The position numbers were made by a program, and so were the translations under genes. The notes under the pieces are model-generated. The model was given only the letters and a program-made list of their open reading frames with translations. It ran no database searches and was not told where the DNA came from. Of a stretch of 26,003 nt of DNA, positions 6,826 through 15,600 are shown one piece after another. Within the stretch, counting starts at the first letter, position 1. The number at the start of each line of letters is the position of its first letter. The stretch comes from a virus. The stretch is from positions 1 through 26,003 of the IMG/VR virus record IMGVR_UViG_3300021961_007851; one strand, given 5' to 3'.

Positions 6826-7914
6826 TTATGAATATGGTCCTATTAAGGACGGCAAATTAACTGAACTTGCTGGGTTTATGTTTGTTGGCGCTGGTACAGG
6901 ACCCCAACCAAATACAGCTCTTCCTGTTGCTCCTCCATTTCCTCCGGCGCGTGTTTGGCTAGCACCACCTGGGTTAGGACCAATTGTAGATGTTGTTCCT
7001 GTACTACCAGCAGATCCAGCAGCGCCTCCTGCACCTCCTCCACCTCCTACTAGAGGAACAGTTATTGGAGATTTAGAAGGATTACTAAATGTTGTTGGAT
7101 TAGGTGAACTAGCCGCTCCGGCATTAGTACCTCCATCATTTCCTACTTGTGCTCCTGCACCTCCTGATGATGGACTTCCTGCTCCACTTGGTGCAGGAGC
7201 ACCGTGTGCTCCTCCTCCTCCACCCCCTCCTGGTGCTCTTGCGCCCAAAAAAGATTTATTAATTGCTGGAAAAGTAGCAGGAAAGTAACCATAAACAGCC
7301 CCTCCTCCACCTCCACCTCCGCCCCCGCCTTTAATTCTTCCTGCGGGGGGTAGATTTAATGTTATAGGGAATCCTAATCTCAAACCCGGACTTCCGGCCG
7401 ATCCTGCAGATCCAACTGTTGCTGTAGCAGTAACACCGGATATATAGCTGGGTGGTGTCCCTGTCGTAGTTGAAAATGTAGTAGTACCTCCTGCGCCACC
7501 AGCACCACCTTTTCCTACAATTTCTCCATTAACAGTTAGAGTTATGGTACTTGGAGCTGGAATAACTTTTCCTGGATTTGTAGGAGGATTTGGAGATATC
7601 CTTAATCCATAACCAGGCGCACCAGCCACAGTTGAATATACTACTACACCAGGGTTTATCACAAGTGTTGCTTCTACTTCATCGGTTCCATTCCATCCAT
7701 TCGATATCATGTCGTTAACTAAGTCATAATCAGATTCATTTACAGTAAATGTTTTATTAAAAACAAATTCATTAGTGTGGACCTGTCTCCACGCTGTGCC
7801 GTCCCATATGTATGAATATTTGATCAATCGCCACGTAGATACGGATGAATCATAGATATGAATCTTTTTTACTTCTCTCCAACTGCCATCATATACGTGT
7901 GTTTTTGTTACCAT
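6826..7914 (-). CDS. Glycine-rich putative tail-fibre adhesin
   Basis: A 362-residue protein, probably a receptor-binding tail component. Residues ~5-48 hold three imperfect copies of a Tyr/Trp motif (THVYDGSWREVKK, IHIYDSSVSTWRLIK, YSYIWDGTAWRQVH), a pattern seen in marine phage fibre proteins. After a short mixed domain (about 49-130) the rest is dominated by glycine motifs. These include GKGGAGGAGG, ten consecutive Gly (bases 7300-7329), seven consecutive Gly (7210-7230), VGGGGGAGGAAG and AGGNGGATG. They are separated by variable Ser/Thr/Pro/Ala segments. This resembles the glycine-rich adhesins of the T2/S16 gp38 kind, where Gly motifs pack as polyglycine II helices and the loops between them contact the receptor. 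It follows the fibre genes, as expected for a distal adhesin. The homology to gp38 is by composition and context only. Confidence 0.6.
   Translation of the reverse strand: MVTKTHVYDGSWREVKKIHIYDSSVSTWRLIKYSYIWDGTAWRQVHTNEFVFNKTFTVNESDYDLVNDMISNGWNGTDEVEATLVINPGVVVYSTVAGAPGYGLRISPNPPTNPGKVIPAPSTITLTVNGEIVGKGGAGGAGGTTTFSTTTGTPPSYISGVTATATVGSAGSAGSPGLRLGFPITLNLPPAGRIKGGGGGGGGGGAVYGYFPATFPAINKSFLGARAPGGGGGGGAHGAPAPSGAGSPSSGGAGAQVGNDGGTNAGAASSPNPTTFSNPSKSPITVPLVGGGGGAGGAAGSAGSTGTTSTIGPNPGGASQTRAGGNGGATGRAVFGWGPVPAPTNINPASSVNLPSLIGPYS
7300..7329 (-). repeat. Run of ten glycine codons
   Basis: Ten consecutive GGN codons within the adhesin gene make a G-rich minus strand and C-rich plus strand in an otherwise AT-rich genome. 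A second run of seven lies at 7210-7230. Both are candidates for length change by slippage and for G-rich secondary structure. Confidence 0.8.
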
Positions 7915-7918
7915 ATGC

Positions 7919-9064
7919 TTATCTAAAATAAGGTCCTAATAGCCAGCAAACTACCGAATGTCTTGTTCCTCTAATAATATCTTCTACGCCATGCAAAAGA
8001 AAAGAAGGAAACACAATGATCGTTCCTTTTGATTGGTGCGGATAAATTTTCTGATCTCCCATTTGTAAATAAAATTTACCACCTTCAAAATCATCATTTA
8101 AAAAAGCTAGTACAGTTAATTTCCTACAGTCATTATGAGGATAAGACATAAAAGTATCAATGTGTGTTTTATATCTTCCTTCTTTTTCATATTTTAAATA
8201 TTCAATTTGAACACAATTATTTATATCAAATCTCCAAGCTTGTTGATTGGCAACGAATCCTGAACCTATAAGTTGAAACCCTATAGGGTCATGAATAGGT
8301 ATAAGGTGTTTTTCAACATTGCGTATAGTTTTATTCAAATGTCCTAAATCATCTCCTCCAATTAAACCCTTTTCTAAATCATACTTAGAATATTTTCCAA
8401 TTACTTGATCACAAAAATCATTACTAATAGCGTTCTCGAAAAACCAATAATTGACTGTATCTTTTTCATTGGAACAAATGACTTGTTTTTTTGTCTCTGC
8501 AGGAGTACCTATTTTTTCTCTGCAATCATATTTTTCATCTTTATAAGGACCTTCTTCATCTACATAATGAAGAAAAACTTGACACTGCCATTCACCATCA
8601 AACTCATCTCTCCAATGATAAATCTCTGTTCCTTTGTATAAAACTACATCTCCTACTCCTAATATCAATGGATTAGATTGATCAATTTCATTTTCATTAT
8701 TAAAATATATAGGCCAACTTTTTTCATCAAATCCTAATGTAATCGTAGCACTTATTTCGCAAGCAGGTCTATCACTATGTATTTCCAGCTTTTCACCTTT
8801 TCTATAAATTCTAGCATAGCTATAAGTAGGAATTAATTTTTTTCCGCTAACATCTGAAAAATAATCTTTCAATTGATCTAACAAAGAATCAAAAAATGGA
8901 TTACCGTAAACAGAATCGGACAGAGGGCATTGTTCGTCTTTGATAGTTTCTTTATTTTCATATAAAGAAAAAAGGAGATCACAACCTTTCTTACAATCTT
9001 CGGGAGATATTACACCCGCAATTACAACATATTTTTTGTCATTAAAATCATCAGTAATATTCAT
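7919..9064 (-). CDS. Tandem two-domain 2-oxoglutarate/Fe(II) oxygenase
   Basis: I place the start at ATG 9064 (381 residues, MNITDDFNDKKYVVIAG), because GGAG sits 5 bases before it and the upstream gene stops at 9078. A longer frame starting with TTG at 9124 would overlap that gene by 47 bases. Two oxygenase domains lie in tandem. Domain 1 (about 10-170) has YARIYRKGEKLEIHSDRP with the H96xD98 pair, and GTEIYHWRDEF with H150, followed by QVFLHY. Domain 2 (about 205-381) is prolyl-4-hydroxylase-like: YEKEGRYKTHIDTF (H301xD303), DDFEGGKFYL, then FPSFLLHGVEDIIRGTRHS with H358 and R368. Both iron sites look intact. Related enzymes hydroxylate proteins or small molecules. The gene sits between a repeat fibre and the Gly/Pro-containing adhesin, so a virion protein could be the substrate, but that is inference. 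Confidence 0.85.
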   Translation of the reverse strand: MNITDDFNDKKYVVIAGVISPEDCKKGCDLLFSLYENKETIKDEQCPLSDSVYGNPFFDSLLDQLKDYFSDVSGKKLIPTYSYARIYRKGEKLEIHSDRPACEISATITLGFDEKSWPIYFNNENEIDQSNPLILGVGDVVLYKGTEIYHWRDEFDGEWQCQVFLHYVDEEGPYKDEKYDCREKIGTPAETKKQVICSNEKDTVNYWFFENAISNDFCDQVIGKYSKYDLEKGLIGGDDLGHLNKTIRNVEKHLIPIHDPIGFQLIGSGFVANQQAWRFDINNCVQIEYLKYEKEGRYKTHIDTFMSYPHNDCRKLTVLAFLNDDFEGGKFYLQMGDQKIYPHQSKGTIIVFPSFLLHGVEDIIRGTRHSVVCWLLGPYFR

Positions 9065-9077
9065 AATAACTCCATTA

Positions 9078-11270
9078 TCAATAAATGTATACGATATCTC
9101 CGGATTGCGGAGAAGGATTTGCAACAGCTGGATCAGTTGTTGTAGCAGTTGCGACTATAGTTCTTCTGCCTTGAGCGTTTGTGTTACCAGTTATAGATGC
9201 GGTTGATTCTATCTGCAAAGTATTATTGACTGAAATAATGGTGTTATTTACACGCATTCTTTCAACACCGTTGGTAGTAATACCAAGAGTATCTGCTGCT
9301 GGTCTATATATGCCTAAATTAGTATCACCAACCCATGAAAATCCAGGCACGCTAACAGTATCGCTTCCATAGGTTCTAATCGATGCAGGAATTATTTGTG
9401 TATTGACCGAGGTGTTACCAACTTTAATCAAATTATTAGAAGCACTAAATCCGTTTGTAGTGGCGCTTATCGTGCCAATCGTTAAACTTGCAGCCGTACC
9501 TATAGAAACATCTCCAGTAAAATCACCAGTATTAGCATTTAAAATCCATCTTTGAGTAGAACCACCTAACGAAGTACCTACTGTATTAGAACTTGGATAA
9601 ACACCGGCACCGGCTGCTGTAGACTTAATAACTACACCGTTAGTAGGTCCTATGTCTACGTTTGATGTGCTGTTACCAACTACAATTGATGTATTGGTGA
9701 TAGTGACACCATTAGTGGTACCAACACCACCTCCCATATTTAATGTTCCAGTGAGAGCAGTTGTATTAGATAATGTTACTGCACCAGTAACTGCTAATGT
9801 ATTAGATAATGTGGTCGCACCAGTAACACCAAGAGTATTAGATAATGTTGCAGCCCCAGTTACAGAGATAGTATTTGATAATACAGCGGCACCGATAATA
9901 TTTGCTGCGCCATCTACTTTCAATCTTGTATCTGGAGAAACTGTACCTATACCTACTCTTGAATTTACAGAGTCTATGAATAATCCACTAAAACTTACAT
10001 TGCCAGAAACATAGTGAGTACACGCGGTAGTAACCATCAGGTTACCGGAGACAGTTAGGTTATTTGAAAATGTAGCAGCGCCGGTCACGGCTATTGTGTT
10101 TGATAACGTAGTGGCTCTAGTTACACCTAACGTTCCACCAACAGTGACGTTGTTGCTCAAAGTGGCTGTATTGGTGACTGCTAATGTATTAGATAGTGTT
10201 GCTGCACCAGTAACTGCTAATGTGTTAGATAATGTGGCTGCACCGGTGACACCTAAAGTGTTTGATAACGTTGCTGCACCTGTAACGGCTATTGTATTAG
10301 CAAACGTAGCCGCGCCAGTAACAGTAACTGTATTTGATATTCTTGTTACCGTTATAACATTGCCACTTATTGAAAGATTATTTGCAAGAGTGACAGCACC
10401 TGTAACAGCTACTGTATTAGCAAATGTAGCGGTGTTCGTTACTGCTAATGTATTAGATAAAGTCGTTGCACCAGTAACTGCTAATGTATTAGATAAAGTG
10501 GCTGCACCAGTAAGTGCTAATGTGTTAGAAAGAGTAGCTGTATTCGTAACTGAAATAGTGTTACCAAATGTTGCCGCGCCAGTAATTGTTACGGTGTTAG
10601 AAAAAGTAGCGGTGTTCGTTACTGATAGTGTATTTGAAAGAGTAGCAGCACCTGTAACACCTAATGTATTAGATAAAGTGGTTGCACCAGTAACTGCTAT
10701 TGTATTTGATAATGTAGCAGCTCTAGTTACACCTAATGTTCCAGCAACGGTAACATTATTACTAAAAGTAGCTGTATTTGTTACTGATAGTGTGTTGGAT
10801 AAAGTGGCTGCGCCAGTTACAGCAATCGTATTAGAAAGAGTCGCTGCTCCAGTTAAACCTAAAGTATTAGATAGTGTTGCTGCGCCTGTGACTGTAAGAG
10901 TAGTAGAAAGGTTTAAACTATTACCGCTAATAACCCAACGATTAGTAGAGTTGCCTAAAGGTATCGTATTACCAACTGGATTAAGATAATTATATATTAG
11001 CGTGTTTGCAAAATGACCATTAAATTGATAAGTAGTATTACCTATATTCAATCCATCACTAGCAGGCAATAAATCACCGCTATATTGGGTAGCTGAAAGA
11101 GATATTACTTCACCATCAATATAATAATTACCATTAATATGAAAGATATCTCCATCTAAATATAAATTAGCCCTTGAACTTGTATTTCCAACATAAACTG
11201 TGTTTGCGAATTCAGCATCACCACCTGTTACTAACAATCCATTCTCTGTTTTAAACTTGGTATTAGCCAT
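9078..11270 (-). CDS. Tail fibre protein built of 12-residue repeats
   Basis: A 730-residue fibre protein. The N-terminal ~125 residues (MANTKFKTENGLLVTGG... to RWVISGNSLNLSTTLTV) include a pattern ending in LPLGNSTNRW-type sequence (GNTIPLGNSTNRW) that recurs near the C-terminus as VGTSLGGSTQRW. From residue 128 to 407 come 21 copies of a 12-residue unit (consensus TGAATLSNTLAV) broken by short inserts, and four more at 459-506. Between them is the fibre motif FIDSVNSRVGIGTVSPDT. The C-terminal part has TNGVERMRVNN and ends SPQSGDIVYIY, with no S74 chaperone domain seen. Such short-period repeats are expected to form a trimeric beta fibre. The ribosome binding site AGGA lies just before the ATG (AGGAACATATG), 9 bases after the previous stop. 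Which T4 fibre it replaces is unclear. Confidence 0.8.
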   Translation of the reverse strand: MANTKFKTENGLLVTGGDAEFANTVYVGNTSSRANLYLDGDIFHINGNYYIDGEVISLSATQYSGDLLPASDGLNIGNTTYQFNGHFANTLIYNYLNPVGNTIPLGNSTNRWVISGNSLNLSTTLTVTGAATLSNTLGLTGAATLSNTIAVTGAATLSNTLSVTNTATFSNNVTVAGTLGVTRAATLSNTIAVTGATTLSNTLGVTGAATLSNTLSVTNTATFSNTVTITGAATFGNTISVTNTATLSNTLALTGAATLSNTLAVTGATTLSNTLAVTNTATFANTVAVTGAVTLANNLSISGNVITVTRISNTVTVTGAATFANTIAVTGAATLSNTLGVTGAATLSNTLAVTGAATLSNTLAVTNTATLSNNVTVGGTLGVTRATTLSNTIAVTGAATFSNNLTVSGNLMVTTACTHYVSGNVSFSGLFIDSVNSRVGIGTVSPDTRLKVDGAANIIGAAVLSNTISVTGAATLSNTLGVTGATTLSNTLAVTGAVTLSNTTALTGTLNMGGGVGTTNGVTITNTSIVVGNSTSNVDIGPTNGVVIKSTAAGAGVYPSSNTVGTSLGGSTQRWILNANTGDFTGDVSIGTAASLTIGTISATTNGFSASNNLIKVGNTSVNTQIIPASIRTYGSDTVSVPGFSWVGDTNLGIYRPAADTLGITTNGVERMRVNNTIISVNNTLQIESTASITGNTNAQGRRTIVATATTTDPAVANPSPQSGDIVYIY
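9753..9896 (-). repeat. Second block of fibre 12-residue repeats (4 units)
   Basis: Four 36-base units encode IGAAVLSNTISV, TGAATLSNTLGV, TGATTLSNTLAV and TGAVTLSNTTAL. They continue the array seen at 10050-10889 after an unrelated 51-residue interruption containing the RVGIGTVSPD motif. Confidence 0.85.
10050..10889 (-). repeat. Main block of fibre 12-residue repeats (21 units)
   Basis: Twenty-one units of 36 bases encode TGAATLSNTLAV-like dodecapeptides, with variants TNTATFSNTVTI and TRAATLSNTIAV. A six-residue half-unit (AGTLGV or GGTLGV) is inserted twice, 202 residues apart, each time between TNTATxSNNVTV and TRAxTLSNTIAV. A 16-residue spacer (SGNVITVTRISNTVTV) lies between units 14 and 15. 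Neighbouring copies use different synonymous codons, so the array is not freshly amplified. Confidence 0.9.
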
Positions 11271-11279
11271 ATGTTCCTA

Positions 11280-12479
11280 CTAAGCTTTGATTAAAGTGGC
11301 AACTACTTTTGAAGCTGAAGTTATTGAATTTTGTTTGAATTTTAATTGAACATCAGATCCACTTATAGCAACACTAAAATCTCCTGGATCTGATGTTGAA
11401 GGAGACACAACTGTTGCGTATACTGTTATATATGGATCTGTACCATCATGGGCTAAAACCATTTCGGCAGCTAATGTATTACCGCTCAACGTCTTTACCT
11501 GCGCATTGATTTTTGCAGTAGAATATGTCGTTTTATCGAATGAAAATATAGTTAGAGCACTAGATGTATCTGATCCTAAATTAGTATTTGCTAATGAAGT
11601 CATCACATAATCATTATGTACTGAATTAGATGAGAACGTTACTATATTTGAAAAAGTAGCATTCCCAGTAACAGTAAGGGTGTTTGCTAGCTTTACAACT
11701 CCAGATACATTTGCTGTTCCAGAGACATGTAAGTTAGCATCTGGCGTAGTTGTTCCTACACCAACTTTGTTGCCTGCGCTATCTACAAACAACGTTGCAG
11801 TATCAAACGCTACGTTACCGCCAATCGTATGCACTGTTCCTGTTACATCTAAGTTTGATGCAATCTGTGTTAAGTTTCCACCTAAAACTACATTAGAGGT
11901 GGTTCCATTTCCACTAGCAGTTATTAAAGTAATTGTACTATTAGCTTTAACACTCGTATTACCGGTGATGATGGTTATACTATTGACGCTGGTGTTTGTT
12001 GCAGTAACGAATAGATCTGTTCCATCAACAATTGTATTTGTTACACTTGAATTACCTAGAACAGTTATAGCAACAACCGAAGTATTGCCCTTGATTGAAC
12101 TGTTACCAGTGATGGTAATAATTTGTCCATTGACTTGAGTGTTTGCGTTGTCTATCCATACGTTTGCATGACAATTAACAACAGAAGCATTAGCTGTAGA
12201 GTTTCCACCAATGAAAGTATTTGATGTGATAGTTAATAACGCTGAACCAGAATCACCAACGTTACCTCCACGTAATTCATTTGTAGCTACAAGTGTGTTT
12301 GCACCAAACCTGCCATTCAGCTGTGCTCTTCTTGGCTCCGCTGTAGTACCGGTATTTGCGGTTGCATCATTGGCCGTTATTATCTCAGTGGATAATGCGT
12401 ATAAAACTTCATTAGTTTTATTAACCCATAATTGAAATGTGTCAGAAGTTACATCTACATTAGCTACAGTTCTTGACAT
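11280..12479 (-). CDS. Fibre/virion structural protein with NT-rich repeats and phage C-terminal domain
   Basis: A 399-residue virion protein. The N-terminus (MSRTVANVDVTSDTFQLWVNKTNEVLYALSTEIITAND) resembles the attachment region of T4-like marine phage structural proteins. The middle (about 60-250) is Asn/Thr-rich with loosely repeated GNTSV/GNSSV/NTSVNSITI units suggesting a beta fibre. It is followed by the fibre motif LFVDSAGNKVGVGTTTPDA, shared with the next gene downstream. The last ~110 residues (SALTIFSFDKTTYSTAKINAQVK, AAEMVLAHDGTDPYITVYATV, and FSVAISGSDVQLKF) match a C-terminal beta domain common in marine T4-like fibres. The ATG overlaps the stop of the 70-residue gene by one base (TAATG), and the next fibre gene starts 9 bases after its stop. 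Confidence 0.75.
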   Translation of the reverse strand: MSRTVANVDVTSDTFQLWVNKTNEVLYALSTEIITANDATANTGTTAEPRRAQLNGRFGANTLVATNELRGGNVGDSGSALLTITSNTFIGGNSTANASVVNCHANVWIDNANTQVNGQIITITGNSSIKGNTSVVAITVLGNSSVTNTIVDGTDLFVTATNTSVNSITIITGNTSVKANSTITLITASGNGTTSNVVLGGNLTQIASNLDVTGTVHTIGGNVAFDTATLFVDSAGNKVGVGTTTPDANLHVSGTANVSGVVKLANTLTVTGNATFSNIVTFSSNSVHNDYVMTSLANTNLGSDTSSALTIFSFDKTTYSTAKINAQVKTLSGNTLAAEMVLAHDGTDPYITVYATVVSPSTSDPGDFSVAISGSDVQLKFKQNSITSASKVVATLIKA

Positions 12480-12691
12480 TATTTTTTACCGTTGACTAGT
12501 TGAAGTATCAGCTCTTTTAAGTCTGTGAACTCGTTCTTCAAAGCATCTATCTGTTGTTGAACAGTTTGTATTTGACGTGATTGCTTTCGCTTTTCTAAAA
12601 CATAATTATATTCAGATATGTTAGTATTTATAATCGCCTTAGTAGACATATCACGCATAAGCCCAGCTTTCTCGGTTTTAACAAAAGACAT
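12479..12691 (-). CDS. Small coiled-coil protein between virion genes
   Basis: A 70-residue protein. The first half (MSFVKTEKAGLMRDMSTKAIINTNISEYNY) has the look of a small conserved protein found between structural genes of marine T4-like phages. Residues ~36-67 (RKQSRQIQTVQQQIDALKNEF then TDLKELILQLV) form a clear heptad pattern of Ile/Val/Leu, so a short coiled coil is likely. The start shares one base with the stop of the 1151-residue gene and the stop shares one base with the next start, both as TAATG. The gene is thus locked into the structural operon. An AGGAG lies 10 bases before the ATG. It could be a minor virion or assembly protein; its exact role is unknown. Confidence 0.75.
   Translation of the reverse strand: MSFVKTEKAGLMRDMSTKAIINTNISEYNYVLEKRKQSRQIQTVQQQIDALKNEFTDLKELILQLVNGKK
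12625..12632 (-). promoter_or_regulatory. Candidate late promoter TATAAATA inside the coiled-coil gene
   Basis: An exact minus-strand TATAAATA lies within the 70-residue gene, 146 bases before the ATG of the fibre gene at 12479. It could give the fibre genes their own late transcript. Chance occurrence in AT-rich DNA is equally possible. Confidence 0.25.
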
Positions 12692-15600
12692 TATGCGGAT
12701 ACTCCTATCGCTCTAATATCATTCACTCTAGGCACTATGTAAGAACTATTGGATAACATCACAATCTTCACAGCAAATGTGTCATAAGTTGTAAATTCAT
12801 TCAAGCTTGTGCTATAGTACGTTGCAACGTTATCACTGTGAATATCATTGAAAGCCATATAAGTTTTATCAACTTTTCCTATCTTCAGAGTAGCAGCTTC
12901 TAAGCTAACATTTGCAAATGCTTTATTTATTTCAAATGAAGTTGATACTGGAGTGTTGGCAACCAATGCTACACCATAAGTTGTATTTGGAAATTGTTCA
13001 TCATATAGAACAATTAAATCACCGTTAGCTAAATCAGTATTAAAAGAAGTTCCTACACCCGTAACAGTAGTGTTTCCTGCTGATGAATAGACAAAAGCAT
13101 CACCGGTGATAGTAGTTGAATAATCTGGCCAGCCTTTAAACCCATAAGTTAATTCAATGTAATCTTTCTTATTTGCTTTGGAGCTAAACAGTCTACCACC
13201 AAATGTAGCATCAGTTATTTCAAGTTCAGACCAAGCTTTATCATCAAATGCATCTTCGTCTTTTGAATTGTGTATCTTTGCATATACCTTTACGTCTGTT
13301 CCGGGAGGTCTGTATGCAGTTAGTATTACACGAATATCTTCTGCGAAACGATCCTTATCGAATATTATTTTCTTTGAAATATGGCGTGCAACTGCGTTAC
13401 CAAAATTGGTATGTTCATCTGTTGCATCGTTGTTTATATCATTATTGAAAGCAAAAATAGATGTTAGTTCTTCATGTAACTCCGGAGAATCATATTTGTT
13501 ATCGGCAGATAAAGTAAATTTAATTAAAGAACTCTTTCCCTCGGATGTACTTCTTACAAGTTTTTCACGATTCAACACTTCAAGAGATTTAGACATAACA
13601 ACACCATCAAAAGTTGTTATGTCAGTTGATTGTCCAGAAACCACTGCAGTAAAATTAGCATCATTTAAATCATAAGTATTAGCGACTGAATCTAAGTAAG
13701 CAAAATTTATGTTCGTGTTAGAAATGTTTCCGCCTTTGAGATTGAAATCCAAATTAGGAATGAAATTATTGATCGGAAAAGAAGTTATATTGACTATATC
13801 AGCTTTTGGACTAAAGATTTCACCCTTTATTTGGCCACCAATTGATGCGGATATTGAAGCACCACTACCAGAACCACCTGATACTTTATCCTTGGTATAA
13901 ATTGTTGATGTTGGAGAAGTAGTGAAACCAAATCCTGTATTAACTATGTTAATGGATGCAATTGTACCATTAGCGTATGTAGTGATTTCAGCTCGCCCAT
14001 TTCTTTTAGTATTAGCGCCAGAGAATACTATATAGTCTGTATTAGCGTAACTAGTTCCACCACTAAATGTTATGTAATTTACAGCATTGCTAACAAAGAA
14101 TTTATTTTCATCTGCATTAGATTTAGTTAGAACCAAAGTATCTGGATTTACTAATGTTGTTTCCATTTCTGCTACAGGAGTAACTTTATATTTTCCTGAA
14201 GTAGTATTAAAATTACATGGCTCATTAATAATTATTGTTGTATTATTGACTACTTTTCTAACTCTTCGGACACATGTGTTTGCTACATAACCAAGAGTGT
14301 CTGAAGCAATTCCATCAGTTAAAACTATAAATGAACTAAAATCTAAATCCTGAGTAAAAGTAGTTCCTACTCCTGTTATTATTAAACTCTGTGGATAACT
14401 TTCAGGTTTATTAAGATATATTATCTTTTCATCACCTGGATATAAACCGGTTCCTATTGGAGGAACATTAATAGTTAATGTTCCCGGCTTATAGTAAAAA
14501 ACGTTTGAACTAACATTACCAAAATCTTGATAAATTAGTTGCTTATTATCAAAAGCTTCGGATAAATTCATATATCCAAATAGTGGACTATACGGGAAAG
14601 CTACTTCTAAAAATTCATAATCATCGTTAACTAATTCTATACTAGCACGTTGAAGATTACCATTGTCATCTGTAAATTCTAAAGCTAGTATGTCGAATTT
14701 CAAATCCGTTGCAGGAATTGGTTTTAACACTTCATCTTGTGTCTTAGGATCATTATCTATCTCAAGATAGTTAGATGCTCTAAACAATTTACCAAAATTA
14801 TACGCACTATCACACGTTTCTTGTGTTCCAATCAATGTTCTTCCTTGTGTAGCCGTCCATAATGAATATTGCGGATCTTCAAAGTTTATAACGATAGCAT
14901 ATGATTTTCCAGTTTTCAATGGCATTGGCGACTTAAATGAAAAGATAGTAAAATCAGCAGAATCTAATGAAGCATTTATTTGTTCGTAATCACATCTTAC
15001 TATTGATTCTCTTAATGCTTTTCGTAAATTAGGTACATCGTTTTCTACTTCACATATAAACATGTAAACACCAGGATTTACTAAACCAGATTGATTATTT
15101 GTTGGGTGTGGTTTAGATTTAAAATATAGATTAATACCAGTTAATGTAACATACTGGCTTCCATCTAGTTGTGCTGGATCTAAATAAAAAGTTTGTGCAT
15201 AATCGAAATACAATGACACTTCAGATAAAGGCACCTGACCACCGGTGCCAAATTGTTTTGAAGTCTTTAGAACACCGAGTTCACGTGATGTTGTTACTGT
15301 GCTAGAAGATATAGTTTTTTCAGTTATAGTATTTGCTGGTAAATCAGGTTTATTTGTATCCCAACCAACTGGTGGTGTAGGAGGTCCTAAAGGAACTGGT
15401 TTAACAGGCTTAGGGTCTACATAATTTGATTCTCTCAAAGTAACATTCATTGAAGTTATAGTATCAGAAACACCTGCCACTTCAAACTGAGCCATAGGAG
15501 TAAAACTAGTTGATGGTGTTAAACTAGTAATTCCTAATTCTTTCGTTACAATAGCAATCCCACTGGAGTCGGAACGAATTGTCCCCCCCGCACTAGTTGT

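Noticed and set aside
6638-7288. 216-codon plus-strand frame, extremely proline-rich
   Set aside because: It is the complement of the glycine codon runs of the adhesin (GGN read backwards gives Pro/Ala/Thr codons) and crosses two real minus-strand genes.
8218-8225. Exact minus-strand TATAAATA inside the tandem oxygenase gene
   Set aside because: It lies about 300 bases from the next start, within coding sequence. At this base composition three or four copies per strand are expected by chance over 26 kb.
9753-10889. Repeat array as a CRISPR or satellite repeat
   Set aside because: The 36-base period is in frame, encodes a regular dodecapeptide, and has no unique spacers between identical repeats.
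10096-10989. 297-codon plus-strand frame rich in VLDNVAAPVTANV repeats
   Set aside because: It is the antisense shadow of the fibre 12-residue repeat array; its repetition simply mirrors that gene, and it lacks independent context.
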